A stretch of 56,323 nt of DNA from Lachnoclostridium sp. MSJ-17 (GTDB lineage: Bacteria; Bacillota; Clostridia; Oscillospirales; Acutalibacteraceae): NCBI RefSeq assembly GCF_018918205.1, contig NZ_JAHLQB010000029.1, forward strand, positions 1 through 56,323, in the 5' to 3' direction. The notes beneath the pieces were generated by a model. It worked only from the letters and a program-made list of their open reading frames with translations. It was not told where the DNA came from and searched no databases. This document shows, piece after piece, positions 35,246 to 44,500 of the stretch. Every line of letters begins with the position of its first letter. The first letter of the stretch is position 1. The translations under genes were made by a program, and so were the position numbers.

Positions 35246-35823
35246 TATAACACTCCCTTTGTGGATAACGGCTTGCCCGAGGCGTTTTGTTTTACGGCGA
35301 GACGCATTGCGTGAGCCGCCGCCTTGAACAGAGCTTCGGTGATGTGGTGGGAATTGTCGCCGTAAACGGATTTAAGATGCAGGGTTATGCCCGCGTTGAA
35401 CGCGAATGCCCTCATAAACTCAACGGTCATCGCGCAGTCATAATCTCCGCAGCGAACCTGCGGAAAATCCGCGTCGAATACAAGAAACGGTCTGCCGCTT
35501 ACATCTACGGACGCGAAGGCAAGGGCCTCGTCCATGGGAACATAAAAGCTGCCGAAGCGCTCAATGGAGCCCTTGTCGCCGAGAGCCTCGGCAAACGCCT
35601 TGCCGAGCACGATTCCCGTATCCTCAACGGTGTGGTGCTCGTCGACCTCCAAATCACCCTCAACCTCTACGGTAAGACCAAAGCCGCCGTGGGTCGCAAA
35701 GGAATTGAGCATATGGTTGAAAAAGCCGACGCCTGTGTCAATGCTGACCTCTCCTCCGTCAAGACAGAGAGACAGCCTGATGTCGGTCTCCTTAGTTTTT
35801 CTGTTTACGGTCGCAGTTCTCAT
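35245..35823 (-). CDS. hisB: Imidazoleglycerol-phosphate dehydratase
   Basis: 192-aa manganese enzyme, monofunctional (no phosphatase domain). It contains GVGFFNHMLNSFATHGGF, DEHHTVEDTGIVLG and the second repeat with NAGITLHLKSVYGDNSHHITEALFK, giving the duplicated His-rich metal sites. It overlaps hisC by 4 bases and hisA by 1. Confidence 0.97.
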   Translation of the reverse strand: MRTATVNRKTKETDIRLSLCLDGGEVSIDTGVGFFNHMLNSFATHGGFGLTVEVEGDLEVDEHHTVEDTGIVLGKAFAEALGDKGSIERFGSFYVPMDEALAFASVDVSGRPFLVFDADFPQVRCGDYDCAMTVEFMRAFAFNAGITLHLKSVYGDNSHHITEALFKAAAHAMRLAVKQNASGKPLSTKGVL

Positions 35824-36875
35824 GCTGTCACCTCAAAATATTCTTTTATAGAATAAAGAACCCGCTCTACCTCCTGCTCTGTGCCAGCCGTTATGCGCAG
35901 ATAGCTTCCCATAAGGCGGACAACGATAGATTTTGACTTGAGGTAGGCAAAGATTTCCCCGGCACGGGATGTGCGGACAAATACAAAGTTTGCGACGCTC
36001 TCGATCGGGGTAAAGTCCGGCTGACTCTTTCCGAGACTTACCAGACCATTATACAATGTTTCGCGGTTTTTGACAATCGTTTTCTGACGGTTTTGCAAAT
36101 ATTCTTTGTTTTTATAGATCACCGCGCCGGCAGCCTGAGAAAAGCTGTTGACGTTATACGGCGACTTGACCGCCTTGATCGCGCGTGAAATAGTTTCGTT
36201 GGCTACAGCAAAGCCTAAACGGAGAGCTGCCGAGCCTACTGCCTTCGACGCGGTGCGGAAGATAATCAGGTTCGAATACTTTTCTACCTCATCGAGCAGG
36301 GACTGGTCCCAGAAGTCCATATAGGCTTCGTCGAGGATAACGAGCGCGTCGACAGAAGTTACAAGCCTGCGCGCTTCTTCGGCGGTGATTCCTCTGCCCG
36401 TGGGGTTGCAGGGATTTGAGAACATTACGAGGTTTATCCCGTCGCCGTTGACCTTCTCAATCAGCGCGTCTGCATCTATATCGAGGTCGTCATTCTTGAT
36501 AAAGGTCTCGCACTCGACCTCGCAGATAGAGGAATAGAAGTTGTACATCGAAAAATCGGGAGATACGACGAGCATCTTGTCGCCCTTCTCGAGAAAAGCG
36601 GCTTCGATCAGGAAAATAAGCTCGTCCGAGCCGTTGCCCGCGGTTACAAGCGCCGGGTCTATTCCGTAGTATGAAGCAAAAGCCTCGACGACAGCGGTCG
36701 CCATCGGGTCGGGATAGCGATTGAAGGCGAGCCTGTCGATTTCAGCCTTGATTTCCTCACGCACAAATTCCGGGAGATTGTCGGGACACTCGTTCGCGTC
36801 GAGCCGCACCTCGTAGGTGCCGCTGATAGGTTCATAAGGAACAAGGTTTTTTATCTTATCATTTAATGTATACAT
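35820..36875 (-). CDS. hisC: Histidinol-phosphate aminotransferase
   Basis: 351-aa PLP enzyme converting imidazole-acetol phosphate to histidinol phosphate. Visible motifs are RLDANECP, AGNGSDELIFL, NPCNPTGRG, DEAYMDFWD and the lysine region RTASKAVGSAALRLG. The ATG at 36875 is better placed after AAAGGA than the ATG at 36884, which abuts it. It is 12 bases downstream of hisD and overlaps hisB by 4. It is distinct from the other aminotransferase at 7673-8851. Confidence 0.95.
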   Translation of the reverse strand: MYTLNDKIKNLVPYEPISGTYEVRLDANECPDNLPEFVREEIKAEIDRLAFNRYPDPMATAVVEAFASYYGIDPALVTAGNGSDELIFLIEAAFLEKGDKMLVVSPDFSMYNFYSSICEVECETFIKNDDLDIDADALIEKVNGDGINLVMFSNPCNPTGRGITAEEARRLVTSVDALVILDEAYMDFWDQSLLDEVEKYSNLIIFRTASKAVGSAALRLGFAVANETISRAIKAVKSPYNVNSFSQAAGAVIYKNKEYLQNRQKTIVKNRETLYNGLVSLGKSQPDFTPIESVANFVFVRTSRAGEIFAYLKSKSIVVRLMGSYLRITAGTEQEVERVLYSIKEYFEVTA

Positions 36876-36887
36876 TGAAATCATCCT

Positions 36888-38180
36888 TTAGTCGAGGTCA
36901 AAGCGCACCTTGATCGAATTTGCGTGCGCGGTAAGACTCTCCGCTTCGGCAAAGCGGATAACGTCCGCGGCGTCTGCCCTGAGTGCGTCCTCGGTGTAGT
37001 AAATGAAGCTCGATTTCTTGATAAACGCGTCAACTGACAGCGGCGAGAAGAAACGAGCTGTGCCGCTGGTGGGAAGGACGTGGTTGGGTCCCGCGAAGTA
37101 GTCGCCGAGAGGTTCGGGACTGTAATTGCCGAGGAATACAGAGCCCGCGTTATCGAGCTTGCCTACGTACTCCATGGGATTCTCGCAGCACACCTCAAGG
37201 TGCTCGGGAGCGAGCTCGTTTGCGAAATCGATCGCCTGCTTCATGTCGCTGCAAACGATAACTGCGCCGAAGTTCTCGAGCGAGCTTTCGATGATTTCTT
37301 TTCTCGAGAGCTTCTCAATCTGAACGGCGAGCTCCGCCTTGGTCTTTTCGGCAAGCTCCTCGCTGTCTGTGAGAAGAATCGAGGAAGCGAGCCTGTCGTG
37401 CTCAGCCTGACTCATGAGGTCGGCGGCGAGGAATTTGGGGTCTGCGGTCTTGTCCGCGATAATCAGTATCTCGCTGGGACCGGCGATCATGTCAATATCT
37501 ACGGTGCCGAACAGGAGCTTCTTTGCAGTGGCGACAAAGATATTTCCGGGGCCTACGATTTTATCGACCTTCGGCACGGTCTCTGTGCCGTATGCAAGAG
37601 CCGCGACTGCCTGAGCGCCGCCCATGAGGAACATTCTGTCAACGCCTGCGAGCTTCGCGGCGGCGACGATATTCGGATTGGGAGTACCGTCCTTCTGGGG
37701 CGGAGTAACCATGATAAGCTCCTCAACACCCGCGAGCTTGGCGGGGATAGCGTTCATCAGAACGGACGACGGAAGCACGGCGGTGCCGCCCGGCACGTAG
37801 ATTCCGACACGCTTCAGACCGCGCACACGCTGACCCATGATAACGCCGTTCGCCTTAGTTGTGAGCCAGCTCTGCTGAACCTGTCTGCGGTGGAAGTCGG
37901 CGATGTTGTCAGCCGCTTTTTTGAAGGTTTCAAGCAGCTCGGGGTCGCAGAGCTTTACGATATTATCTATTTCTTCCGCCGGGATCTCGGTGTGCTCGGG
38001 AGCCTTGCCGTCGAATTTCACGGTATACTCGCGAACCGCCTTATCTCCGTTCTCGCGGACGTTCTCAAGAATCTCGGACACAACGGGAATTACATTCCTG
38101 TCGGAATTCTGAGCTCTCTTTTTGAGGGTTTCTATAAAAGCGTACTCCTGTACGCCGTCAGCCTTTACTGTGGTAATCAT
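36888..38180 (-). CDS. hisD: Histidinol dehydrogenase
   Basis: 430-aa zinc enzyme oxidising histidinol to histidine in two NAD-dependent steps. It has IYVPGGTAVLPSSVLMNAIPAKLAGV, KIVGPGNIFVATAKKLLFG, DMIAGPSEILI, QAEHD and ELAPEHLEV. The start overlaps the hisG stop by 4 bases. Length is normal for the family. Confidence 0.97.
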   Translation of the reverse strand: MITTVKADGVQEYAFIETLKKRAQNSDRNVIPVVSEILENVRENGDKAVREYTVKFDGKAPEHTEIPAEEIDNIVKLCDPELLETFKKAADNIADFHRRQVQQSWLTTKANGVIMGQRVRGLKRVGIYVPGGTAVLPSSVLMNAIPAKLAGVEELIMVTPPQKDGTPNPNIVAAAKLAGVDRMFLMGGAQAVAALAYGTETVPKVDKIVGPGNIFVATAKKLLFGTVDIDMIAGPSEILIIADKTADPKFLAADLMSQAEHDRLASSILLTDSEELAEKTKAELAVQIEKLSRKEIIESSLENFGAVIVCSDMKQAIDFANELAPEHLEVCCENPMEYVGKLDNAGSVFLGNYSPEPLGDYFAGPNHVLPTSGTARFFSPLSVDAFIKKSSFIYYTEDALRADAADVIRFAEAESLTAHANSIKVRFDLD

Positions 38181-38806
38181 TGGGTCACTGCCTCCAGTTT
38201 CTTCTGTAATGCCTCAATTTCCTTTTTGCGCAGCTTGAGGCTGGCTGTATTTGCAATCAGACGGGCGGAAATATCAGTCACCCAGTCAATGACCTCCAAG
38301 CCGTTTGCCTTCAGGGTCGAGCCGGTTTCAACGATATCGACTATGCCGTCGGCAAGTCCTACAAGCGGAGCAAGCTCGACAGAGCCTTCGATTTTTATTA
38401 TCCGCACATCCATATTTTTATCGTCAAAGAACGCGCGCGTCACGTTCGGGTATTTGGTCGCGATAGTCTTTGTGTTGTAGCCGCCGTAAAAATCCGTGTC
38501 CTTCTTTGTTGCGAGAGCAAAGCGGCACTTGCCGAAGTTCAGATCAAGCAGCTCGTAGAAGGAGCTTCCGTTTTCGAGAATTGTGTCCTTTCCGACTACG
38601 CCGAGGTCGCATACGCCGTGCTCAACGTAGGTTATCACGTCAGCCGCCTTTGCGAGCACGACCTCAAAGTCGTTGTCGCCTACAGGCAGGATAAGCCTTC
38701 TGCCCTTGTTTCTGACCTCGTCGCAGTTGTAGCCGATTTTTTCAAGCAGCTCGACCGTTGTCTTTTCAAGTCTGCCCTTTGTCAGGGCGATTCTTAACGG
38801 TTTCAT
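38177..38806 (-). CDS. hisG: ATP phosphoribosyltransferase, short form
   Basis: 209-aa catalytic subunit of the first step of histidine synthesis. It is the short form without the C-terminal regulatory domain, starting IALTKGRLEKTTVELLEKIGY and carrying DLGVVGKDTI and the PRPP loop DIVETGSTLKANGLE. Short HisG needs HisZ for activity and feedback, and hisZ is immediately upstream with a 4-base overlap. Confidence 0.97.
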   Translation of the reverse strand: MKPLRIALTKGRLEKTTVELLEKIGYNCDEVRNKGRRLILPVGDNDFEVVLAKAADVITYVEHGVCDLGVVGKDTILENGSSFYELLDLNFGKCRFALATKKDTDFYGGYNTKTIATKYPNVTRAFFDDKNMDVRIIKIEGSVELAPLVGLADGIVDIVETGSTLKANGLEVIDWVTDISARLIANTASLKLRKKEIEALQKKLEAVTQ

Positions 38807-39984
38807 TCTTTATCCTCCCCTACGCTGATGACCTCCGCGATACCTCTGGCGGCGGCAAACGCCTTTGTTTCCTCCAGAGTCGGAAGTACGCTGAACCTCG
38901 CTTTTTTGCCGCCGGCGTTCAGCTTCGCGACTGTTTCGATAGCCTTCATCTCGGCTCCGTCACATGCGAAAACAAGGACGTCAGGGTTGTCGGAATAGCT
39001 GACGTTTTCATCGGAGAGCCTGAGAATAGTCAGAGCGTCGGTGTCAATTGCAAAGCCCGCGGCTCCCATGGGAGCGTCGAACTCTGAGAGAAGTTCATCA
39101 TAGCGTCCGCCGGTGATTACAGCGTCGCCGACTCCGTTGACATAGCCCGCGAATACAAAGCCTGTGTAGTAATCGTTGCGCTGGACAAGTCCGAGGTCGA
39201 TGATGACCTTGTCGCCGAGCCCGAGGACGGAAAGATTAGTATATAATGTATGTAAATACTCGAGGGCTGACTGAGCGTTGGTTCCCTCGCAGATCTCAGC
39301 AGCCTGCTCGATCACCTCTTCTCCTCCGAAGAGCGACGGAAGCTTCCTGATCGCCGCTACCGACTTGCAGGGCGAAAGCTTGTCGAGGAGGTTGTTGAGA
39401 GCGGAATAGTTCTTGCTCTCGATCGAAACGCGGATTTTTTCCTTGTAATCCTCGTCAATATCAATGCCGTCGGCGAGAGCGTCAAATACGCCCGCGTGAC
39501 CGAGCTCGATGCGGAAATCCTTCGCAACTGCTGAAATCGCGCTGATCGCCGAGGTGAGTATCTCGAGATCCGCTCTCAGACCCCGTGCGCCGAGAAGCTC
39601 AACGCCCATCTGCATAAGCTCAGTGCGTCTGCCCGTGAGAGTGGGCTGATTGCGGTAAACCGCCTGCTTGTAGTAGAGTCTGACGGGAAGCAGGCTGCTC
39701 TTGAGGCGGGAGGATACCATGCGCGCTATCGGCAGGGTCGAATCCGGACGGGCAACCAGAAGTCTGCCCTTGTTGTCGGTGAGCTTGAACATATCCTCCT
39801 GCGAAATACCGCTGCACGGTACAGAAAACACGTCGTAGAACTCAATGCCCGGGGTGATTACCTTCTTAAATCCCCTTGTCACAAAAACCTGCTCGATTTT
39901 TCCGCAGATATCGTCCATCGCCGAGCACTCGGCAAAGAGAAAATCCTTCGTTCCTTCGGGGGTGATTTTTAAATATTTCTTCAT
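38803..39984 (-). CDS. hisZ: ATP phosphoribosyltransferase regulatory subunit
   Basis: 393-aa class II aminoacyl-tRNA-synthetase-like protein that lacks tRNA charging and acts as regulatory partner of short HisG. It has TPEGTKDFLF, ARPDSTLPIARMVSSRL, YYKQAVYRN, a central insert and GGRYDELLSEF. The ATG at 39984 has GGAG 7 bases upstream; frames extending further upstream lack a site. First gene of the operon, with a promoter at 40025-40053. The leader is only about 35-40 nt, so there is no room for a T-box. Confidence 0.95.
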   Translation of the reverse strand: MKKYLKITPEGTKDFLFAECSAMDDICGKIEQVFVTRGFKKVITPGIEFYDVFSVPCSGISQEDMFKLTDNKGRLLVARPDSTLPIARMVSSRLKSSLLPVRLYYKQAVYRNQPTLTGRRTELMQMGVELLGARGLRADLEILTSAISAISAVAKDFRIELGHAGVFDALADGIDIDEDYKEKIRVSIESKNYSALNNLLDKLSPCKSVAAIRKLPSLFGGEEVIEQAAEICEGTNAQSALEYLHTLYTNLSVLGLGDKVIIDLGLVQRNDYYTGFVFAGYVNGVGDAVITGGRYDELLSEFDAPMGAAGFAIDTDALTILRLSDENVSYSDNPDVLVFACDGAEMKAIETVAKLNAGGKKARFSVLPTLEETKAFAAARGIAEVISVGEDKE

Positions 39985-40024
39985 TTCTATCTCCAAAAAC
40001 GCTTTAGTGTGATAATGCGTTAAT

Positions 40025-40053
40025 ATATTACCATAATAAAAGTGCCCTGTCAA
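40025..40053 (-). promoter_or_regulatory. his operon promoter
   Basis: Perfect TTGACA (40053-40048), 17 bases, TAATAT (40030-40025) on the minus strand, about 40 bases before the hisZ start. Confidence 0.78.
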
Positions 40054-40059
40054 GGCAAT

Positions 40060-40089
40060 ACCGCACAATCAAAACTCTGATTGTGCGGT
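40060..40089. terminator. Hairpin between the AI-2E-type permease gene and the his promoter
   Basis: Perfect 12-bp inverted repeat (40060-40071 and 40078-40089) with a 6-base loop. Neither side has a strict T run, so it may be a weak terminator or an RNA-protecting hairpin for the long pyrH-polC-permease transcript. Confidence 0.55.
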
Positions 40090-40131
40090 TTCGCTGTTTT
40101 GCATGAATTATTAATAATTGTGAGGAGTTTT

Positions 40132-41496
40132 TTATTCCTCTGTCTTTTTGCTGTCCATGTCCTCGCTTGCATCTTCCGTGTCATCGTCGTCCAGTTCGTG
40201 GTTGAGGAATTTATCGAGGTGCAGACGCTTTTTCAGCTTATCCATCTGCTCCTGCTCCTTCTCGGCGCGAAGCTTTTTCTGCTCAGCCGCGATCGCGGTG
40301 TAATGGAGAACGTCGAAATCAAGCGCCTCCTGTCCGAGCTTGCCCTTATCATCGATGCGGTTGCGTACGCGCTTTCCGATAAGAGTGTAGATAGCGGCAT
40401 AGATCGGAGTTCCGAGAATAAAGCCCGGCAGACCGAACAGAGCGCCGCCGACAATAACGCTGAATAGTACCCAGAAGCTCGAGATTCCGAGCTGGTTGCC
40501 GATGATCTTCGGCTTGAAGATGTTGCCGTCAAGCTGCTGAATCACTATGAGGATCACAACAAACCAGAAGGCGTACATCGGATCAACAAGGAAAAGGATA
40601 AGCGCGCTCGGGATTCCGCCGAGGAACGGTCCGAAGAACGGAATGATGTTCGTAACTCCGACAAGCACCGCGATCATCGGTGCGTAAGGCAGGTGGAATA
40701 TCGACATTACTATATATGTCAGAATGCCGATCAGACCCGCGTCGAGGATATCGCCGACCAAAAAGCGGCCGCATTTTGTATCGGTCACGTCGACGATCTC
40801 ATAAACGCGCGGCAAAAACTTCATTGGAATGAAGGCGACTGCCAGCCGCTTTACAAGGCGGCAGAGCTGTTCCTTTGAGGCGAGGAAATAGATCGAAATG
40901 ATGATCGCCATAAGGAAGTTGTAAAGTCCGGAGGCTGTGTTGGTCAGAATGTTTCCGACAACGCCGAGAACGTTCTTTGTGGCGTCCGCGGTCGTAGTGA
41001 AGTCAAGGCTCATTACGAATTTTGTAAGCCTTGCCTGCAGCTCGGTGACCGTAGCGTCCAGGCTGAAATTGGTATGCAGGTGAGTGTTGAGGAATTTGAA
41101 AATCTGGTCGATATAGTCGTACCCGGTCTGCATATACTTCGGCATGTTTTCATACAGGGTACTCAGGTTTGCCGCGATCTGCGGAACTACTATGCCGATC
41201 AAGGCGGCGATAACCGCAAAAAAGATGATATAGGTGCAGATTACCGATAGAGGCTTTTTGAGATTCAGCCAGAACTTGTGCTTTGAGCCCATCTTGCCGA
41301 ACGCCTTGGAGTAAAAAAACTTGTACGGGAAGTTCAGAATATAGGCAATCATAAAGCCGAGGAAGAACGGCGAAAGAACAGAAAGTATTTTTCCCAGTAT
41401 ACCCCAAACCACGTCCATGTTATCCTTTACGAGCAGAAGAAAGACCGTAAAGGCTATGGCAATCAGCACGTTCTTGAGTGTCAACAGCTTTTTCAA
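40132..41496 (-). CDS. AI-2E-family (PF01594-type) membrane transporter
   Basis: 454-aa membrane protein with about eight hydrophobic helices: pairs near the N terminus, a hydrophilic stretch about 115-170, then helices around GVTNIIPFFGPFLGGIP, a conserved family motif, and QQLDGNIFKPKIIG. A charged tail of about 65 residues (rich in Lys, Glu, Asp) ends the protein. Family members include TqsA and sodium/proton exchangers; the substrate cannot be told. It follows polC by 13 bases and is probably read from the same transcript. Confidence 0.9.
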   Translation of the reverse strand: MKKLLTLKNVLIAIAFTVFLLLVKDNMDVVWGILGKILSVLSPFFLGFMIAYILNFPYKFFYSKAFGKMGSKHKFWLNLKKPLSVICTYIIFFAVIAALIGIVVPQIAANLSTLYENMPKYMQTGYDYIDQIFKFLNTHLHTNFSLDATVTELQARLTKFVMSLDFTTTADATKNVLGVVGNILTNTASGLYNFLMAIIISIYFLASKEQLCRLVKRLAVAFIPMKFLPRVYEIVDVTDTKCGRFLVGDILDAGLIGILTYIVMSIFHLPYAPMIAVLVGVTNIIPFFGPFLGGIPSALILFLVDPMYAFWFVVILIVIQQLDGNIFKPKIIGNQLGISSFWVLFSVIVGGALFGLPGFILGTPIYAAIYTLIGKRVRNRIDDKGKLGQEALDFDVLHYTAIAAEQKKLRAEKEQEQMDKLKKRLHLDKFLNHELDDDDTEDASEDMDSKKTEE

Positions 41497-41509
41497 TGGT
41501 TATCACTCC

Positions 41510-44500
41510 TTAGAAAAGAGACATTTGTGAGCTTTCGGGCAGGTCGTTTAATATTCCCGACTCCCGAAGCGTTTCGATGACAGCCTTGGTGACCTTTGTT
41601 TTCACCTGCATATCCTCGATAGAGAGATATTCGCCCTGCTTTCCGGCTTCGGCGAGCGATACAGCCGCCGCCTCTCCTACGCCGGGCAGAGATGAAAACG
41701 GCAGACGTATTTTGCCGTCCTCAATTAAATACATCTTTGCGTCTGAATGGTAGATATCAACAGGAAGAACCTCTATGCCGCGGGCAAACATCTCGTTGAC
41801 GATCTGATAGGTGGCATACTCCTTCTCTTCCTTGTCGGAAGCCTCGTGCATACCGATCTTACGCTTTATCAGACTCATTTTTTCCTTGACGGCAGAGTGT
41901 CCCTGCATTACGACGGCGCCGTCAAGGTTATCGCTGCGCACGGTGAAGTACGCGGCGTAATACTCAAGCGGTTTGTGAACCTTGTACCAGCCGAGACGCA
42001 GTGCCGCGATCATGTAGGCGGCGGCGTGCGCCTTGGGGAACATGTACTTGATTTTCATACAAGACTGTATGTACCATTCGGGGACGTTATGCTCCCGCAT
42101 AGCCTTGAAATGCTCGTCGGTGAGCAGCTTCGTGGCGTTGCCCTTACGGACGATCTCCATTATCTTGAAGGACATGCTCTCGTCAAGACCCTTGTGCATG
42201 AGGTAGGTCATGATCGAGTCACGGGTACCGATAACGTCTGAAATCGTACAGGTGCCGTCGTGGATCAGATCCTGCGCGTTGCCCAGCCAGACGTCGGTGC
42301 CGTGCGAAAGACCCGATATCTGCAGAAGGTCGGTGAAGGTCTTGGGCTTTGCTTCGATCAGCATTCCCTGAACAAAGCTTGTGCCGCATTCGGGAATACT
42401 GAAGGTGCCTATCTCGGAATCGATGTCCTCGGGCTTTACGCCGAGAGCCTCGGTTGAGGTAAACAGCGACATTACCTTCTCGTCGCTCATGGATACCTCC
42501 ATTACCGGAATGCCCGTGAACAGCTCGAGGTAGTGGTAAATAGTCGGAACATCGTGTCCGAGCTCGTCGAGCTTGGTGATCGTATCGTGAATCGAATGGA
42601 AATCGAAGTGGGTTGTTATGTTATCAGAGGTCATGTCGTTCGCGGGGTGCTGAACGGGACAGAAGTCGTAGACGTCGTTCGTCCTCGGAACAACTACCAT
42701 GCCGCCGGGGTGCTGACCCGTTGTTCGCTTGACGCCCGTGCAGCCCTTGGCGAGCCTCATAAGCTCCGCCTTGTGCATTGAAATACCGCGTTCCTCCTGG
42801 TATTTTCTGACAAAGCCTATCGCGGTTTTCTCGGCGACGGTAGATATCGTACCCGCCTTGAATACGTTGTCCTTGCCGAACAGCTCCTCGGTGTAGCGGT
42901 GGGATTTTGACTGGTACTCGCCGCTGAAATTGAGGTCGATATCGGGAACCTTGTCGCCCTTGAAGCCGAGGAAGGTCTCAAACGGGATCTCGTGACCGTC
43001 CTGATCCATCAGGGTGCCGCAGTTCGGGCAGTTCTTGTGAGGCATATCAAAGCCGGAGCCGTAGCTGCCGTCGGTGATGAACTCGCTGTGCTTGCACTTT
43101 TTGCAGACATAGTGCGGACAGAGCGGATTAACCTCGGAGATGCCTGACATGGTTGCGACGAACGAGGAGCCTACCGAACCACGCGAGCCTACGAGATATC
43201 CGTGAGCCTCGCTGTCGGCAACAAGCTTCTGGGCTGTCATGTAAAGCACCGAGAAGCCGTAGGTCGTGATAGAATTGAGCTCCTTGTCAAGGCGCGCCTT
43301 GACGATCTCGGGAAGCGGGTCGCCGTATTTTTCCTTGGCGCGCTGCCATGTGATGCTGACAAGCTGCTCCTCGGCGCCCTCGATGTTCGGAGGGAAGGTG
43401 CCCTTCGGTATCGGTCTTATGCTCTCGCACATATCGGCGATCTTGTTGGGATTTTTGACGACGACCTCGTACGCCTTGTCCTTGCCCAGCCACTCAAATT
43501 CCTTGAGCATTTCGGCTGTGGTTCTGAAAAACAGCGGCGGCTGGTTGTCGGCGTCCTTGAATTTCAGCGACGCCTGAAGAATCTTGCGGAAATCCGCGTC
43601 GTGCGGATCCATGAAGTGGACGTCGCAGGTCGCGCATACGGGTTTTCCCAGCTCCTTGCCGAGACGGACAATTGTCCTGTCGATCTCGTGAAGCTCGTCG
43701 ACGGACTTGAAGGTTCCGTCGCGGAGCATAAAGGAGTTGTTGCCCGCCGGCTGGATCTCGAGGTAATCGTAGAAAGAGGCGATCTGCTTAAGCTCGCCCC
43801 ACGGCGCGCCCTTGAGAATGCTCTTGTAGAGCTGTCCCTCACAGCACGCGGAACCGAGAATCAGCCCTTCCCTGTGCTTGACGAGCAGGCTTTTGGGAAT
43901 GCGCGGCTTTTTATAGAAGGTTTGGAGGTGGCTGTGAGAAATCAGCTTGTAGAGATTTTTCAGGCCGACCTGATTTTTAGCGATAATTATCTGGTGGTAG
44001 CTGGGCAGCTTCTTGAAGTCGCCGCCCGCGATTTTTGTATTTATCTCGGCGCTTGAGCGGATATCGTAATCCGCTTCAAGACGTGAACAAAGGCTGACAA
44101 ATATCTTTGACAGCATATCGGCGTCGTCAGTCGCCCGGTGGTGGTTGAACTTGCCGAGTCTGAGGTAGTTCGCGACGGTATCGAGCTTGACGTTCTTGAT
44201 ATCGGGCAGGATCGCTCTGGAAATCGCCACGGTGTCAATGGAGGTGTAGTTGTACTCAACTCCCATATTCTCGCACGCCTTGCGGATAAACGAGGTATCG
44301 AACGGCGCGTTGTGCGCTACAAGTATGCTGTCGCCCGCGAATTCAAGGAATGCCGTAACCGCCTCAGACTGCGACGGCGCGTTCTTTACCATTGAATCGT
44401 TGATGCCCGTGAGCTGAACTATCTTCGCGGGAATCGGCATTTCGGGATTTGCAAAGGTCGAGAAAACGTCGGTTACTTCGCCGTTTACGATCTTTACCGC

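Noticed and set aside
37080..38480. Open frame of about 466 codons on the plus strand across hisD and hisG
   Set aside because: It is the antisense of two certain genes, has no family motif or ribosome-binding site, and arises from the GC bias of the coding strand.
39985..40024. T-box or His-leader attenuator before hisZ
   Set aside because: The predicted leader is only about 40 nt, too short for a T-box, and has no run of His codons.
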